Source: an uncultured Paracoccaceae bacterium
GTDB taxonomy: Bacteria > Pseudomonadota > Alphaproteobacteria > Rhodobacterales > Rhodobacteraceae
DNA: 64,000 nt
NCBI GenBank assembly: GCA_937864535.1
Contig: CALMJS010000014.1
Span: 62,001-126,000, forward strand
Direction of reading: 5' to 3'
Shown one piece after another: positions 48,669 to 56,917 of the stretch. The notes under the pieces were generated by a model, which did no database searches, had not been told where the DNA came from, and worked only from the letters and a program-made list of their open reading frames with translations. A program made the position numbers and the translations under genes. Every line of letters starts with the position of its first letter. The first letter of the stretch is position 1.

Positions 48669-49145
48669 ATGAAGAGCATCATTCAAATGGCGGTCGGTCT
48701 GGCAATGGTAGGCACTGTTGCTATGGCAGGAGAGGTCGCGCCCGATGACGTCGCCTATGACGAATACGGTGCGGTCGCTGTCTCGCTGACCGGCGTAGCT
48801 GGTGATCCGGCAAACGGCATCAAGATTATGACCGAACGGAGCAAGGGCAATTGCATCGCCTGCCATCAGGTGACCGCATTGGCAGAGTTCCCGTTCCATG
48901 GCGAAGTGGGCCCGATGCTGGATGGCGTCGGTGCCAACCGGAGCGAGGCAGAACTGCGCGGCATCGTTGCCAACGCAAAAATCACCTTCCCCGAGTCGGT
49001 GATGCCCTCGTTCTACAAAACTCACGGCTACATCCGTCCGGGCGACGCCTTTACGGGCAAGGCCGGGACAGAGCCGCTGCCGCCGCTGCTGACGGCGCAA
49101 GAAATCGAAGACGTGGTCGCCTTCCTGATGACGCTTCAGGACTAA
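48669..49145 (+). CDS. soxX: sulfur oxidation c-type cytochrome SoxX
   Basis: A 158-residue monohaem cytochrome with a signal peptide (1-20). The haem motif CIACH is at Cys62-Cys65-His66, and ESVMPSFYKTHG supplies the axial Met. With SoxA it forms the complex that oxidatively links thiosulfate to SoxYZ. ATG at 48669 follows GGGAGGG; the longer frame from 48627 is rejected. Confidence 0.96.
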   Translation: MKSIIQMAVGLAMVGTVAMAGEVAPDDVAYDEYGAVAVSLTGVAGDPANGIKIMTERSKGNCIACHQVTALAEFPFHGEVGPMLDGVGANRSEAELRGIVANAKITFPESVMPSFYKTHGYIRPGDAFTGKAGTEPLPPLLTAQEIEDVVAFLMTLQD

Positions 49146-49167
49146 CGATCGTACCCAAGGAGAACAC

Positions 49168-49584
49168 ATGAACCTGACTCGCAGAGAGACTGTTCTGCTG
49201 GCAGCTGGCGCATCGGTCGCTGTAATGGTGCCGTTCCGCGCATTCGCTGACGCCGCAGAAAACATCGCTGCCTTTACCGGCGGCGCAGCCGTGGGCGAAG
49301 GCGGCATTACCCTGACCGCCCCGGAAATCGCAGAAAACGGCAACACCGTTCCCGTGGACGTGGATGCCCCCGGTGCGGTGGAAATCATGGTACTGGCCGT
49401 CGGCAACCCTAATCCCGCTGTCGGCACGTTCAAATTCGGCCCGCTCGCGGCGGCGCAAATGGCTTCGACCCGCATTCGTCTGTCGAAAACCCAGAACGTG
49501 ATGGCCATCGCCAAAATGGCGGACGGGTCCTTTGTTCAGGCCACCAAGGAAGTCAAAGTCACCATCGGCGGCTGCGGCGGCTGA
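49168..49584 (+). CDS. soxY: sulfur carrier subunit SoxY
   Basis: A 138-residue protein. A Tat-type signal with twin arginines (LTRRETVLLAAG) starts it, and the C-terminal GGCGG carries the substrate-bearing Cys136. Sulfur intermediates are held on this cysteine through the Sox cycle. Partner of SoxZ, 23 bp downstream of which lies soxZ. Confidence 0.97.
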   Translation: MNLTRRETVLLAAGASVAVMVPFRAFADAAENIAAFTGGAAVGEGGITLTAPEIAENGNTVPVDVDAPGAVEIMVLAVGNPNPAVGTFKFGPLAAAQMASTRIRLSKTQNVMAIAKMADGSFVQATKEVKVTIGGCGG

Positions 49585-49607
49585 GGCATCGGTAAGGGAG
49601 CTCACAC

Positions 49608-49937
49608 ATGGCAGACAATGTAACCCCGCGCGTCCGCGTGCCCCGCGATGCCAAAGCTGGCGAGGCGATCACGATCAAGACGCTGATCAGCCACCAGATG
49701 GAATCCGGTCAGCGCAAGGATGGTGACGGCAACCTCATTCCGCGGTCGATCATCAACCGTTTCACCTGTGATTTCAACGGTCAGAACGTGATCGACATCA
49801 CGATGGAGCCCGCGATTTCGACCAACCCCTATTTCGAGTTCCAGTCGCTGGTGCCGGAATCGGGAACCTTCACCTTCACCTGGTACGATGACGATGGGTC
49901 GGTCTACACCGACACCAAAGACATCGCTGTCAGCTGA
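49608..49937 (+). CDS. soxZ: sulfur carrier subunit SoxZ
   Basis: A 109-residue beta-sandwich protein without its own signal, exported with SoxY. It contains the family's RVPRDAKAGEAITIKTLISH and NPYFEFQSLVPESGTFTFTWYDDDG segments. Confidence 0.97.
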   Translation: MADNVTPRVRVPRDAKAGEAITIKTLISHQMESGQRKDGDGNLIPRSIINRFTCDFNGQNVIDITMEPAISTNPYFEFQSLVPESGTFTFTWYDDDGSVYTDTKDIAVS

Positions 49938-49965
49938 AGGTGAACCGTCAAAGGGAGGATCTTTA

Positions 49966-50820
49966 ATGAAGATGACGGTTCTGAAGTCGGCAATCGCAGG
50001 TCTGGCTCTGGTGGCAACCGGCGTTATGGCCGAAGAGGGCACAGTTGGGTTCGAGATCAATGGAGATATCCCGATCGTCACCCGTGTTCCTGCGGCCGCA
50101 CATTTGGACGGCGCTCTGTCCGAGGCAATCTCGGGCTGGGAATATCGTGATAGCAGCACGCAAGCCATGCAGATGGATGACTTCGACAACCCGGCCATGT
50201 TGGCTGTAGAGCAGGCCGCCGAGGTCTGGAATACGGCGATGGGGACGGTGGGCAAATCCTGTGCGGATTGCCACGGCGACGTCAATGAATCCATGATCGG
50301 TATTCGTGCTACCTATCCCAAGTGGAACGAAAAGGCTGGTGAAGTCCGCACCTTGGCGATGCAGGTCAACAACTGCCTGACCGAGAATATGGGTGCAGAA
50401 GCGTGGAAGTACGACGGCGCCGATATGGCGGCCATGGAAGCGCTGATTTCGATCCCGTCCCGCGGTATGCCGGTGAATGTGGCCATTGATGGTCCGGTCG
50501 CCAGCGTCTGGGAGCAGGGCAAGGAAATGTACTACACCCGCTATGGTCAGTTGGAACTGTCCTGCGCGTCGTGCCACGAATTGAACTACGACAATCTGAT
50601 CCGTGCCGACCACCTGTCGCAGGGCCAGATCAACGCCTTCCCGGTGTACCGCCTCAAGGACACCGGTCTGGTGACCACCCATGGTCGCTTTAAGGGCTGC
50701 GTGCGCGACACCCGCGCCGAAACCTTTGCGGCGGGTTCACCGGAGTTCGTCGCGCTGGAGCTCTATGTCGCCTCGCGCGGCAATGGTCTGAGCGTCGAAG
50801 CACCGGCAGTTCGCCCGTAA
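49966..50820 (+). CDS. soxA: sulfur oxidation c-type cytochrome SoxA (dihaem)
   Basis: A 284-residue protein with a signal peptide (1-22). Two haem motifs are present, CADCH (Cys99-His103) and CASCH (Cys200-His204), so this is the dihaem form. The active-site cysteine Cys245 in GRFKGCVRDTRAE becomes the persulfide haem ligand. With SoxX it joins thiosulfate to SoxY. ATG at 49966 follows GGGAGG. Confidence 0.96.
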   Translation: MKMTVLKSAIAGLALVATGVMAEEGTVGFEINGDIPIVTRVPAAAHLDGALSEAISGWEYRDSSTQAMQMDDFDNPAMLAVEQAAEVWNTAMGTVGKSCADCHGDVNESMIGIRATYPKWNEKAGEVRTLAMQVNNCLTENMGAEAWKYDGADMAAMEALISIPSRGMPVNVAIDGPVASVWEQGKEMYYTRYGQLELSCASCHELNYDNLIRADHLSQGQINAFPVYRLKDTGLVTTHGRFKGCVRDTRAETFAAGSPEFVALELYVASRGNGLSVEAPAVRP

Positions 50821-50827
50821 TCTGAAT

Positions 50828-50863
50828 GGCCCGTTCCCTATGGGGGCGGGCCTTTCTGTTTTC
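50828..50863 (+). terminator. terminator-like hairpin between soxA and soxB
   Basis: GGCCCGTTCCC-TAT-GGGGGCGGGCC, an 11-bp stem with two G-T pairs, followed by TTTCTGTTTTCT. It lies 7 bases after the soxA stop, inside the sox gene series. Confidence 0.75.
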
Positions 50864-50869
50864 TGAAAT

Positions 50870-50885
50870 ATTCAAAAATAGGAAT
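50870..50885. promoter_or_regulatory. dyad before soxB, candidate SoxR operator
   Basis: ATTCA-AAAATA-GGAAT, one mismatch from the soxW-X dyad and with the same spacing, 17 bp before the soxB start. Placed after the terminator, it suggests a separate regulated promoter for soxBCD. Confidence 0.5.
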
Positions 50886-50902
50886 GCGTTGGGGCCCGTA
50901 AC

Positions 50903-52606
50903 ATGATCTCTCGTCGCGATTTTCTGCAGGCCGGTATGGCCGCCAGCGCTATCTGGGGCGCTTCGGGTTTTGGGAACTGGGGGCGTCTGGCTGCCCAGCA
51001 GGTCCTGACCCAAGATGACCTCTTGTCGTTTGACACCTTCGGCAATGTGTCGTTGATCCACATCACCGACATTCACGCCCAGCTCAAACCGATCTACTTC
51101 CGCGAGCCGGAAATCAACCTTGGCGTCGGCACCGGCCGCGGCAATGTCCCCCACATCACCGGCGCCGATTTCCGCAAGCTCTACGGCATCGCCGATGGCA
51201 GCTCTAGCCACTATGCCCTCAGCTATGACGACTTTGCCGCGCTGGGCAAAACCTATGGCAAAATGGGGGGACTCGATCGGGTTGCAACCGTGGTCAAGGC
51301 GATCCGCGCCGACCGCCCGGACGCAATTCTGCTGGATGGCGGCGATACATGGCACGGGTCCTACACCTGTTACCATTCGCAGGGACAGGACATGGTCAAC
51401 ACCATGAACCTGCTCAAACCTGACGCGATGACCTTTCACTGGGAATTCACGCTCGGGTCCGATCGCGTGCGCGATCTGGTCAGCGGTTTGCCCTATGCCG
51501 CGCTGGCGCAGAACATTTTTGACAGCGAATGGGACGAACCGACCGAAGACTTCAAACCCTACGAATTCTTTGAACGTGGCGGAGTGAAAATCGCCGTTAT
51601 CGGTCAGGCCTTCCCCTATATGCCGATTGCCAACCCCGGTTGGATGTTCCCCGAATACTCATTCGGTATCCGCGACAACCGTATGCAAAAGATGGTGGAC
51701 GAAGTCCGCGGCATGGGCGCGGAACTGGTCGTCGTGCTGTCGCACAATGGCTTTGACGTCGATAAGAAAATGGCTGGCGTCGTCACCGGGATCGACGTGA
51801 TCCTGTCGGGCCATACGCATGATGCGCTGCCGGAGCCGGTTCTGGTCGGCGAAACGATCATCGTCGCCTCTGGGTCGAACGGCAAATTCGTCAGCCGCGT
51901 TGACCTTGATGTGCGCGAAGGCCGGATGATGGGCTTCCGCCACAAACTCATCCCGATCTTCTCTGATGTGATCGAGCCTGACGCCGAAATGGCCGCCGCG
52001 ATCGACGCGGAACGTGCGCCGCATCAGGCCCAATTGGACGAAGTCATCGGCACCGTCGCGGATGACACCGTTCTGTTCCGTCGCGGGAACTTTAACGGAT
52101 CGTGGGACGACCTGATTTGCGACGCGCTGCTGTCCGAACGGGACGCGGAGATCGCGATGTCGCCGGGCGTGCGCTGGGGGCCGTCACTGATGCCGGGCCA
52201 GCAGATCACCCGTGATGATCTGTGGAACTGTACCTCGATGACCTATCCCAATGCCTATCGTACCGAAATGACGGGTGAATTCATTCACACCATCATGGAG
52301 GACGTGGCCGACAACATCTTTAACCCGGACCCCTACTATCAGCAGGGCGGGGACATGGTGCGGATGGGTGGTCTGGGCTATCGGATCGATATCAACAAAC
52401 CGATCGGCGAACGGATCAGCGATATCACCCTGCTGAAGACCGGCGAAACGCTCGATCCGGCCAAGAATTACGTCGTGGCCGGTTGGGCCAGCGTGAACGA
52501 AGGCACCGCAGGTCCCGCCATCTGGGACGTCGTCGAAGCCCACATTCGTAAACTCGGCACTGTGTCCGTCGCACCGAATACATCGGTGCAGGTCATCGGT
52601 GCGTAA
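50903..52606 (+). CDS. soxB: thiosulfohydrolase SoxB
   Basis: A 567-residue dimanganese enzyme of the 5'-nucleotidase superfamily, with a Tat signal (SRRDFLQAGMAAS). Metal ligands are in HITDIHAQL, LDGGDTWHGS, VLSHNG and LSGHTHDAL. It hydrolyses sulfate from the S-sulfonate on SoxY. Normal length. Confidence 0.97.
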   Translation: MISRRDFLQAGMAASAIWGASGFGNWGRLAAQQVLTQDDLLSFDTFGNVSLIHITDIHAQLKPIYFREPEINLGVGTGRGNVPHITGADFRKLYGIADGSSSHYALSYDDFAALGKTYGKMGGLDRVATVVKAIRADRPDAILLDGGDTWHGSYTCYHSQGQDMVNTMNLLKPDAMTFHWEFTLGSDRVRDLVSGLPYAALAQNIFDSEWDEPTEDFKPYEFFERGGVKIAVIGQAFPYMPIANPGWMFPEYSFGIRDNRMQKMVDEVRGMGAELVVVLSHNGFDVDKKMAGVVTGIDVILSGHTHDALPEPVLVGETIIVASGSNGKFVSRVDLDVREGRMMGFRHKLIPIFSDVIEPDAEMAAAIDAERAPHQAQLDEVIGTVADDTVLFRRGNFNGSWDDLICDALLSERDAEIAMSPGVRWGPSLMPGQQITRDDLWNCTSMTYPNAYRTEMTGEFIHTIMEDVADNIFNPDPYYQQGGDMVRMGGLGYRIDINKPIGERISDITLLKTGETLDPAKNYVVAGWASVNEGTAGPAIWDVVEAHIRKLGTVSVAPNTSVQVIGA

Positions 52607-52620
52607 CTCAGGGGACTCCA

Positions 52621-53895
52621 ATGGATACCAAATTCAAAGGCACCAAGCCGTCCCGCCGCACGTTCCTGACAGGCGCCCTGGCCGCCGGGGGCGCTGCGGT
52701 CGGAGCGACCTATGCCCGGGCGCAGGGCGCGCCTGACCCGCTGATCACCGAAGTGCAACCATGGCGCAGCCAACTGGGCTGGGGCGTGAACGAACGTCCC
52801 TATGGCGTCCCGTCGGTGCACGAAGCCCATGTGGTTCGCCGTGACGTGTCGTGGCTGACGGCGGAACCGATCAGCTCGATCAACTTTACGCCGCTGCATG
52901 AACTGGACGGGATCATCACCCCGAACGGGCTGTGTTTCGAACGTCACCATGGCGGCGCTGTCGATCTGGACCCGGCCAATCATCGCCTGATGATCAACGG
53001 TCTGGTGGACAAGGAACTGGTGTTCACCATGCAGGACCTGATGCGGTTCCCGCGTGAAAACCATGTCTATTTCCTCGAATGCGCCGCGAACTCGGGCATG
53101 GAATGGGCCGGTTCTCAGCTCAATGGCGTGCAATACACCCACGGCATGATCCACAACGTGATGTATACGGGTATCCCGCTGCGTCTGTTGCTGGCCGAGG
53201 CCGGAGTGCAGGCGAATGGCAAGTGGCTGTTGGCCGAAGGTGCCGATGCCTCGGGGATGACCCGGTCGATCCCGATGGAAAAGGCGCTCGATGACTGTCT
53301 CGTCGCGTTCAAGATGAACGGCGAGGCGCTGCGCCCTGAACAGGGCTATCCGCTGCGTCTGGTCGTCCCCGGCTGGGAAGGCAACATGTGGATCAAATGG
53401 TTGCGCCGGATCGAGGTTGGCGACGAACCGTGGCACCACCGTGAAGAGACCAGCAAGTATACCGACCTCTTGGCCAATGGTCAGGCACGGCGGTTCACAT
53501 GGGAAATGGACGCCAAGTCGGTGATCACCAATCCCAGCCCGCAGGCACCGCTGACCCACGGCAAGGGCTGGACCGTCCTCACCGGCGTCGCATGGTCCGG
53601 TCGTGGCACGATCCCCCGCGTCGATGTGACCATTGATGGCGGCAAGAACTGGCATCAGGCCCGTATGTCCGGTCCGTCGCTGACCAAGTCGATGCACCGG
53701 TTCTATTTCGAATTCGACTGGGACGGCTCGCCCTTGATGCTGCAATCGCGGGCGCATGACAGCACCGGCTATGTCCAGCCCACCAAAAACGAATTGCGCG
53801 CCATTCGCGGCGAAAATTCGATCTATCACAACAACGGCATCCAAACATGGTATGTGAACGAACACGGCGAGGCTGAAAATGTCGAAATTTCTTAA
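52621..53895 (+). CDS. soxC: sulfane dehydrogenase molybdenum subunit SoxC
   Basis: A 424-residue sulfite-oxidase-family molybdoenzyme with a Tat signal (SRRTFLTGALAAGG). The molybdopterin-binding Cys is in YFLECAANSGMEW. The C-terminal dimerisation domain spans about residues 290-410. With SoxD it oxidises the sulfane sulfur on SoxY, a six-electron step that avoids sulfur globules. It overlaps soxD by 17 bases. Confidence 0.96.
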   Translation: MDTKFKGTKPSRRTFLTGALAAGGAAVGATYARAQGAPDPLITEVQPWRSQLGWGVNERPYGVPSVHEAHVVRRDVSWLTAEPISSINFTPLHELDGIITPNGLCFERHHGGAVDLDPANHRLMINGLVDKELVFTMQDLMRFPRENHVYFLECAANSGMEWAGSQLNGVQYTHGMIHNVMYTGIPLRLLLAEAGVQANGKWLLAEGADASGMTRSIPMEKALDDCLVAFKMNGEALRPEQGYPLRLVVPGWEGNMWIKWLRRIEVGDEPWHHREETSKYTDLLANGQARRFTWEMDAKSVITNPSPQAPLTHGKGWTVLTGVAWSGRGTIPRVDVTIDGGKNWHQARMSGPSLTKSMHRFYFEFDWDGSPLMLQSRAHDSTGYVQPTKNELRAIRGENSIYHNNGIQTWYVNEHGEAENVEIS

Positions 53896-55114
53896 GATTT
53901 TCGCCCCGGCAGCAAGCGGCACCGCGGGAGTCCTTGCGCTGGCCTATGTGATGGCTGACCAGTTTGTCGTCGATGTTCCGGCCCCGATCCGCGAGGCAAT
54001 CGCCGTAGCACCCGCCGTCGCCCAAGAGGTCGCGCCCGCTGCCGCAGAGCCAGCCGCCGCAGAGGCGCCTGTTGTTCTGGCCGAGGCCGCCGCACCCGCC
54101 CAAGAGGGCGGCTATGGGCTGGGCCGCGCCGCCCTGCCCGAAGAGGTCGCTGCGTGGAACACGGATATTCGCCCTGATGGTCAGGGTCTGCCTGTCGGGT
54201 CCGGCGACGTCTACACCGGCGAAGAGGTCTTTGTTGAGCGCTGTTCCATGTGTCACGGCGAATTTGGCGAAGCCGTTGGTCGGTGGCCGGTTCTGGCCGG
54301 TGGCCATGGCAGCCTGAGCGACAAGGATCCGGTCAAGACCATCGGGTCCTACTGGCCCTACCTGTCCACCGTCTACGACTATGTGCAGCGTGCGATGCCG
54401 TTTGGCGATGCTCAATCGCTGACCGCGGATGAGACCTACGCCATCACGGCCTATCTGCTCTATGTGAACGATCAGGTCGGCGACGACTTTGTTCTGTCGA
54501 ATGAAACCTTTGCCGATGTGAAACTGCCGAACGAGGCAAACTTCTACATGGATGACCGGGCAGAGGTCGAAATGCCGGTGTTCGTTCGTCCCGACATCTG
54601 CATGGAAAACTGCAAGGACACCGTGGAAATCACCATGCACGCGTCGAACCTCGACGTGACGCCGGGGGATACCACGGACAACGAACCCGCCGCTGAGCCC
54701 GCGGCAGCAGAGGCCCCCGCCGCAGAGCCCGCAGCAGAGCCCGCCGCAGAACCCGCCGCCGAAGCAGTAGCCGCCGAAGAGGCCGCGCTCGACCCGGCTT
54801 TGGTCGAGGCAGGTGCGGGCGTGTTCCGCAAATGCGCCAGCTGCCATAAGGTCGGCGAAGGGGCGCGCAATGCCACCGGTCCGCAGTTGAACGGGATCAT
54901 TGGCCGCGCAATCGGCAGCGTGGAGGGCTTTAACTACTCCGGCCCGTTCAAGTCGCTGCATGACGCAGGCGAGGTCTGGACCACCGCACGTCTGACCAGC
55001 TTCCTTGCCAATCCCCGCAGCGATATTTTCGGCACCCGGATGAGCTTTGCCGGACTTCGCGATGCAGGGGATATCGACGCTGTGATCGCCTATCTACAGT
55101 CGGTGTCGCAATAA
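53879..55114 (+). CDS. soxD: sulfane dehydrogenase dihaem cytochrome subunit SoxD
   Basis: A 411-residue protein. The N-terminal helix (about residues 8-26) is signal or anchor. Two cytochrome c domains follow, with CSMCH (Cys122-His126) and CASCH (Cys319-His323), separated by a Pro/Ala/Glu repeat linker (about 265-302). A second Ala/Pro/Glu-rich stretch follows the signal. It takes electrons from SoxC to cytochromes. The start lies inside soxC, indicating coupled synthesis. Confidence 0.95.
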   Translation: MSKFLKIFAPAASGTAGVLALAYVMADQFVVDVPAPIREAIAVAPAVAQEVAPAAAEPAAAEAPVVLAEAAAPAQEGGYGLGRAALPEEVAAWNTDIRPDGQGLPVGSGDVYTGEEVFVERCSMCHGEFGEAVGRWPVLAGGHGSLSDKDPVKTIGSYWPYLSTVYDYVQRAMPFGDAQSLTADETYAITAYLLYVNDQVGDDFVLSNETFADVKLPNEANFYMDDRAEVEMPVFVRPDICMENCKDTVEITMHASNLDVTPGDTTDNEPAAEPAAAEAPAAEPAAEPAAEPAAEAVAAEEAALDPALVEAGAGVFRKCASCHKVGEGARNATGPQLNGIIGRAIGSVEGFNYSGPFKSLHDAGEVWTTARLTSFLANPRSDIFGTRMSFAGLRDAGDIDAVIAYLQSVSQ

Positions 55115-55121
55115 CTAACTG

Positions 55122-55148
55122 CCCCCGCTGATTTTTGATCGGCGGGGG
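55122..55148 (+). promoter_or_regulatory. stem-loop after soxD
   Basis: CCCCCGCTGAT-TTTTG-ATCGGCGGGGG, an 11-bp stem with one G-T pair, 7 bases after the soxD stop. It is followed by TATAATTC, not a U-run, so it may protect the 3' end of the sox mRNA or be a weak terminator. Confidence 0.6.
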
Positions 55149-55233
55149 TATAATTCTCTCAAATATGATCCAAATCAAAGTCGCAGACCAAATACGTCTT
55201 TATTCCCGACGGCATAACAAAGGGCCCGAACCC

Positions 55234-55665
55234 ATGACCCGCCTTGCTCTTGCTGCACTTTTCGTTCTCTCTGCCCAGTCGGCGCTGTCTCAGCAGGCCG
55301 TGGTTTATCCCGTCGAGGGCAGCTTTGACGACGCAACCTTTGGTGTGGAAACAGCGATTGTTGGACGCGGCATGGTCGTCGACTGGGTCAGCCATACCGG
55401 TGAAATGCTGAACCGGACGGGGGCTGATGTCGGCTCTGACGTTACGATTTTTGAAAACGCGGATATTTATCAGTTCTGCTCGGCCTCGTTGTCGCGCAAA
55501 ATGATGGAAGCGAACCCGCTCAATATTGCCCATTGTCCCTATGCGGTCTTTGTGTTCGAACGCGAAGGTCAGGTGATGGTCGGCTACCGCACCCAACCCG
55601 AAGGCGAGATGCAAGAGGTTCAGGCCCTGCTAGATGACATCGCCCGAGAAGCTGCCGGAGAGTAA
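55234..55665 (+). CDS. DUF302 domain-containing protein, exported
   Basis: A 143-residue protein with a signal peptide (residues 1-20). The rest matches DUF302: [23 protein letters not shown]-type start, [39 protein letters not shown]. The Cys in FCSA and AHCPY are conserved. Function is unknown. Its place after soxD suggests periplasmic sulfur chemistry, but it could be independent. ATG at 55234 is used; the frame is open further upstream. It is followed 4 bp later by hemA. Confidence 0.85.
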   Translation: MTRLALAALFVLSAQSALSQQAVVYPVEGSFDDATFGVETAIVGRGMVVDWVSHTGEMLNRTGADVGSDVTIFENADIYQFCSASLSRKMMEANPLNIAHCPYAVFVFEREGQVMVGYRTQPEGEMQEVQALLDDIAREAAGE

Positions 55666-55669
55666 CTGT

Positions 55670-56893
55670 ATGGATTATCAAGCCTTTTTTAGTTCGGAGC
55701 TGGATAAGCTTCGCGACGAAGGGAACTATCGTGTGTTCGCGGATCTGGAACGCGAGCGAGGTAATTTCCCAAAGGCAGACAATCACGTGGGCGAGGCCGT
55801 CCGTAAGGTGACGATCTGGTGTTCGAATGACTACCTCGGGATGGGGCAGCATCCTTCGGTGCTGGGCGCGATGCACGACGCCTTGGATAAGGTCGGCGCG
55901 GGCGCAGGCGGCACCCGCAACATCAGCGGCACCACCCACCACCACGTCCTGCTAGAGCGGGAGCTGGCCGATCTGCATGGCAAGGACGCCGCCCTGTTGT
56001 TCACCTCTGGTTACGTGTCGAACTGGGCGGCACTGGGCACGCTGGGCGCCAAAATTCCGGGGCTTGTGATCCTGTCCGACGCTTTGAACCATGCCTCGAT
56101 GATCGAGGGCATTCGCCACTCCAAGGCGCAGCGGATCATCTGGAAACACAACGATCTGGCCGATCTGGAACGGCATCTGGCCAGCCTGCCGGCAAACCAG
56201 CCCAAGCTGATCGCCTTTGAGTCCGTCTATTCAATGGACGGTGACATCGCGCCGATCAAGGAAATCTGCGACCTTGCGGATCGCTATAATGCGATGACGT
56301 ATCTGGACGAAGTCCACGCTGTCGGCATGTACGGCCCGCGTGGTGGCGGCGTGGCCGAGCGCGAGGGGCTGATGGATCGTGTGACGATCATCGAGGGCAC
56401 CCTTGGCAAGGCGTTTGGCGTGATGGGCGGTTATATCGCCGCCTCGACCGAGGTCTGCGATTTCGTGCGCAGCTTTGCCAGTGGTTTCATTTTTACAACT
56501 GCGCTGCCGCCAGCAGTGGCCGCAGGGGCCTGTGCCGCGATCCGTCACTTGAAGAATTCGAACAAAGAGCGTCTGGGTCAGCAAGAGGCCGTCGCTCAGG
56601 TCCGGACACGACTGGATGCCGCCGGTATCCCGCATATCGACAACCCGAGCCACATCATTCCGGTGATGGTGGGCGACCCGGTCAAGTGTAAATGGCTGTC
56701 GGATGTGTTGATGAACCGCTACGGCGTCTACATTCAGCCGATCAACTATCCGACCGTGCCCAAGGGGACGGAACGTCTGCGGATCACGCCGTCGCCGGTC
56801 CATACGCAGGCCGACATTGACCATCTGGTCGGGGCGCTGACCGAACTCTGGTCACAATGCCAATTGGCCCGCTTGCCGATGGCGGCACAATAA
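55670..56893 (+). CDS. hemA: 5-aminolevulinate synthase (Shemin pathway)
   Basis: A 407-residue PLP enzyme, exactly the length of Rhodobacter sphaeroides HemA. It condenses glycine and succinyl-CoA to 5-aminolevulinate. The PLP lysine is in [14 protein letters not shown] (about residue 248), with [12 protein letters not shown] as cofactor site. It follows the DUF302 gene by 4 bp and a strong terminator ends it. Haem supply for the many Sox cytochromes is a reasonable link. Confidence 0.96.
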   Translation: MDYQAFFSSELDKLRDEGNYRVFADLERERGNFPKADNHVGEAVRKVTIWCSNDYLGMGQHPSVLGAMHDALDKVGAGAGGTRNISGTTHHHVLLERELADLHGKDAALLFTSGYVSNWAALGTLGAKIPGLVILSDALNHASMIEGIRHSKAQRIIWKHNDLADLERHLASLPANQPKLIAFESVYSMDGDIAPIKEICDLADRYNAMTYLDEVHAVGMYGPRGGGVAEREGLMDRVTIIEGTLGKAFGVMGGYIAASTEVCDFVRSFASGFIFTTALPPAVAAGACAAIRHLKNSNKERLGQQEAVAQVRTRLDAAGIPHIDNPSHIIPVMVGDPVKCKWLSDVLMNRYGVYIQPINYPTVPKGTERLRITPSPVHTQADIDHLVGALTELWSQCQLARLPMAAQ

Positions 56894-56896
56894 ACA

Positions 56897-56917
56897 GGGG
56901 GCTTCGGCCCCCTTTTT
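56897..56917 (+). terminator. hemA terminator
   Basis: GGGGGC-TTCG-GCCCCC followed by five T residues, 3 bases after the hemA stop. It touches the stop of the converging monooxygenase gene. Confidence 0.92.
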
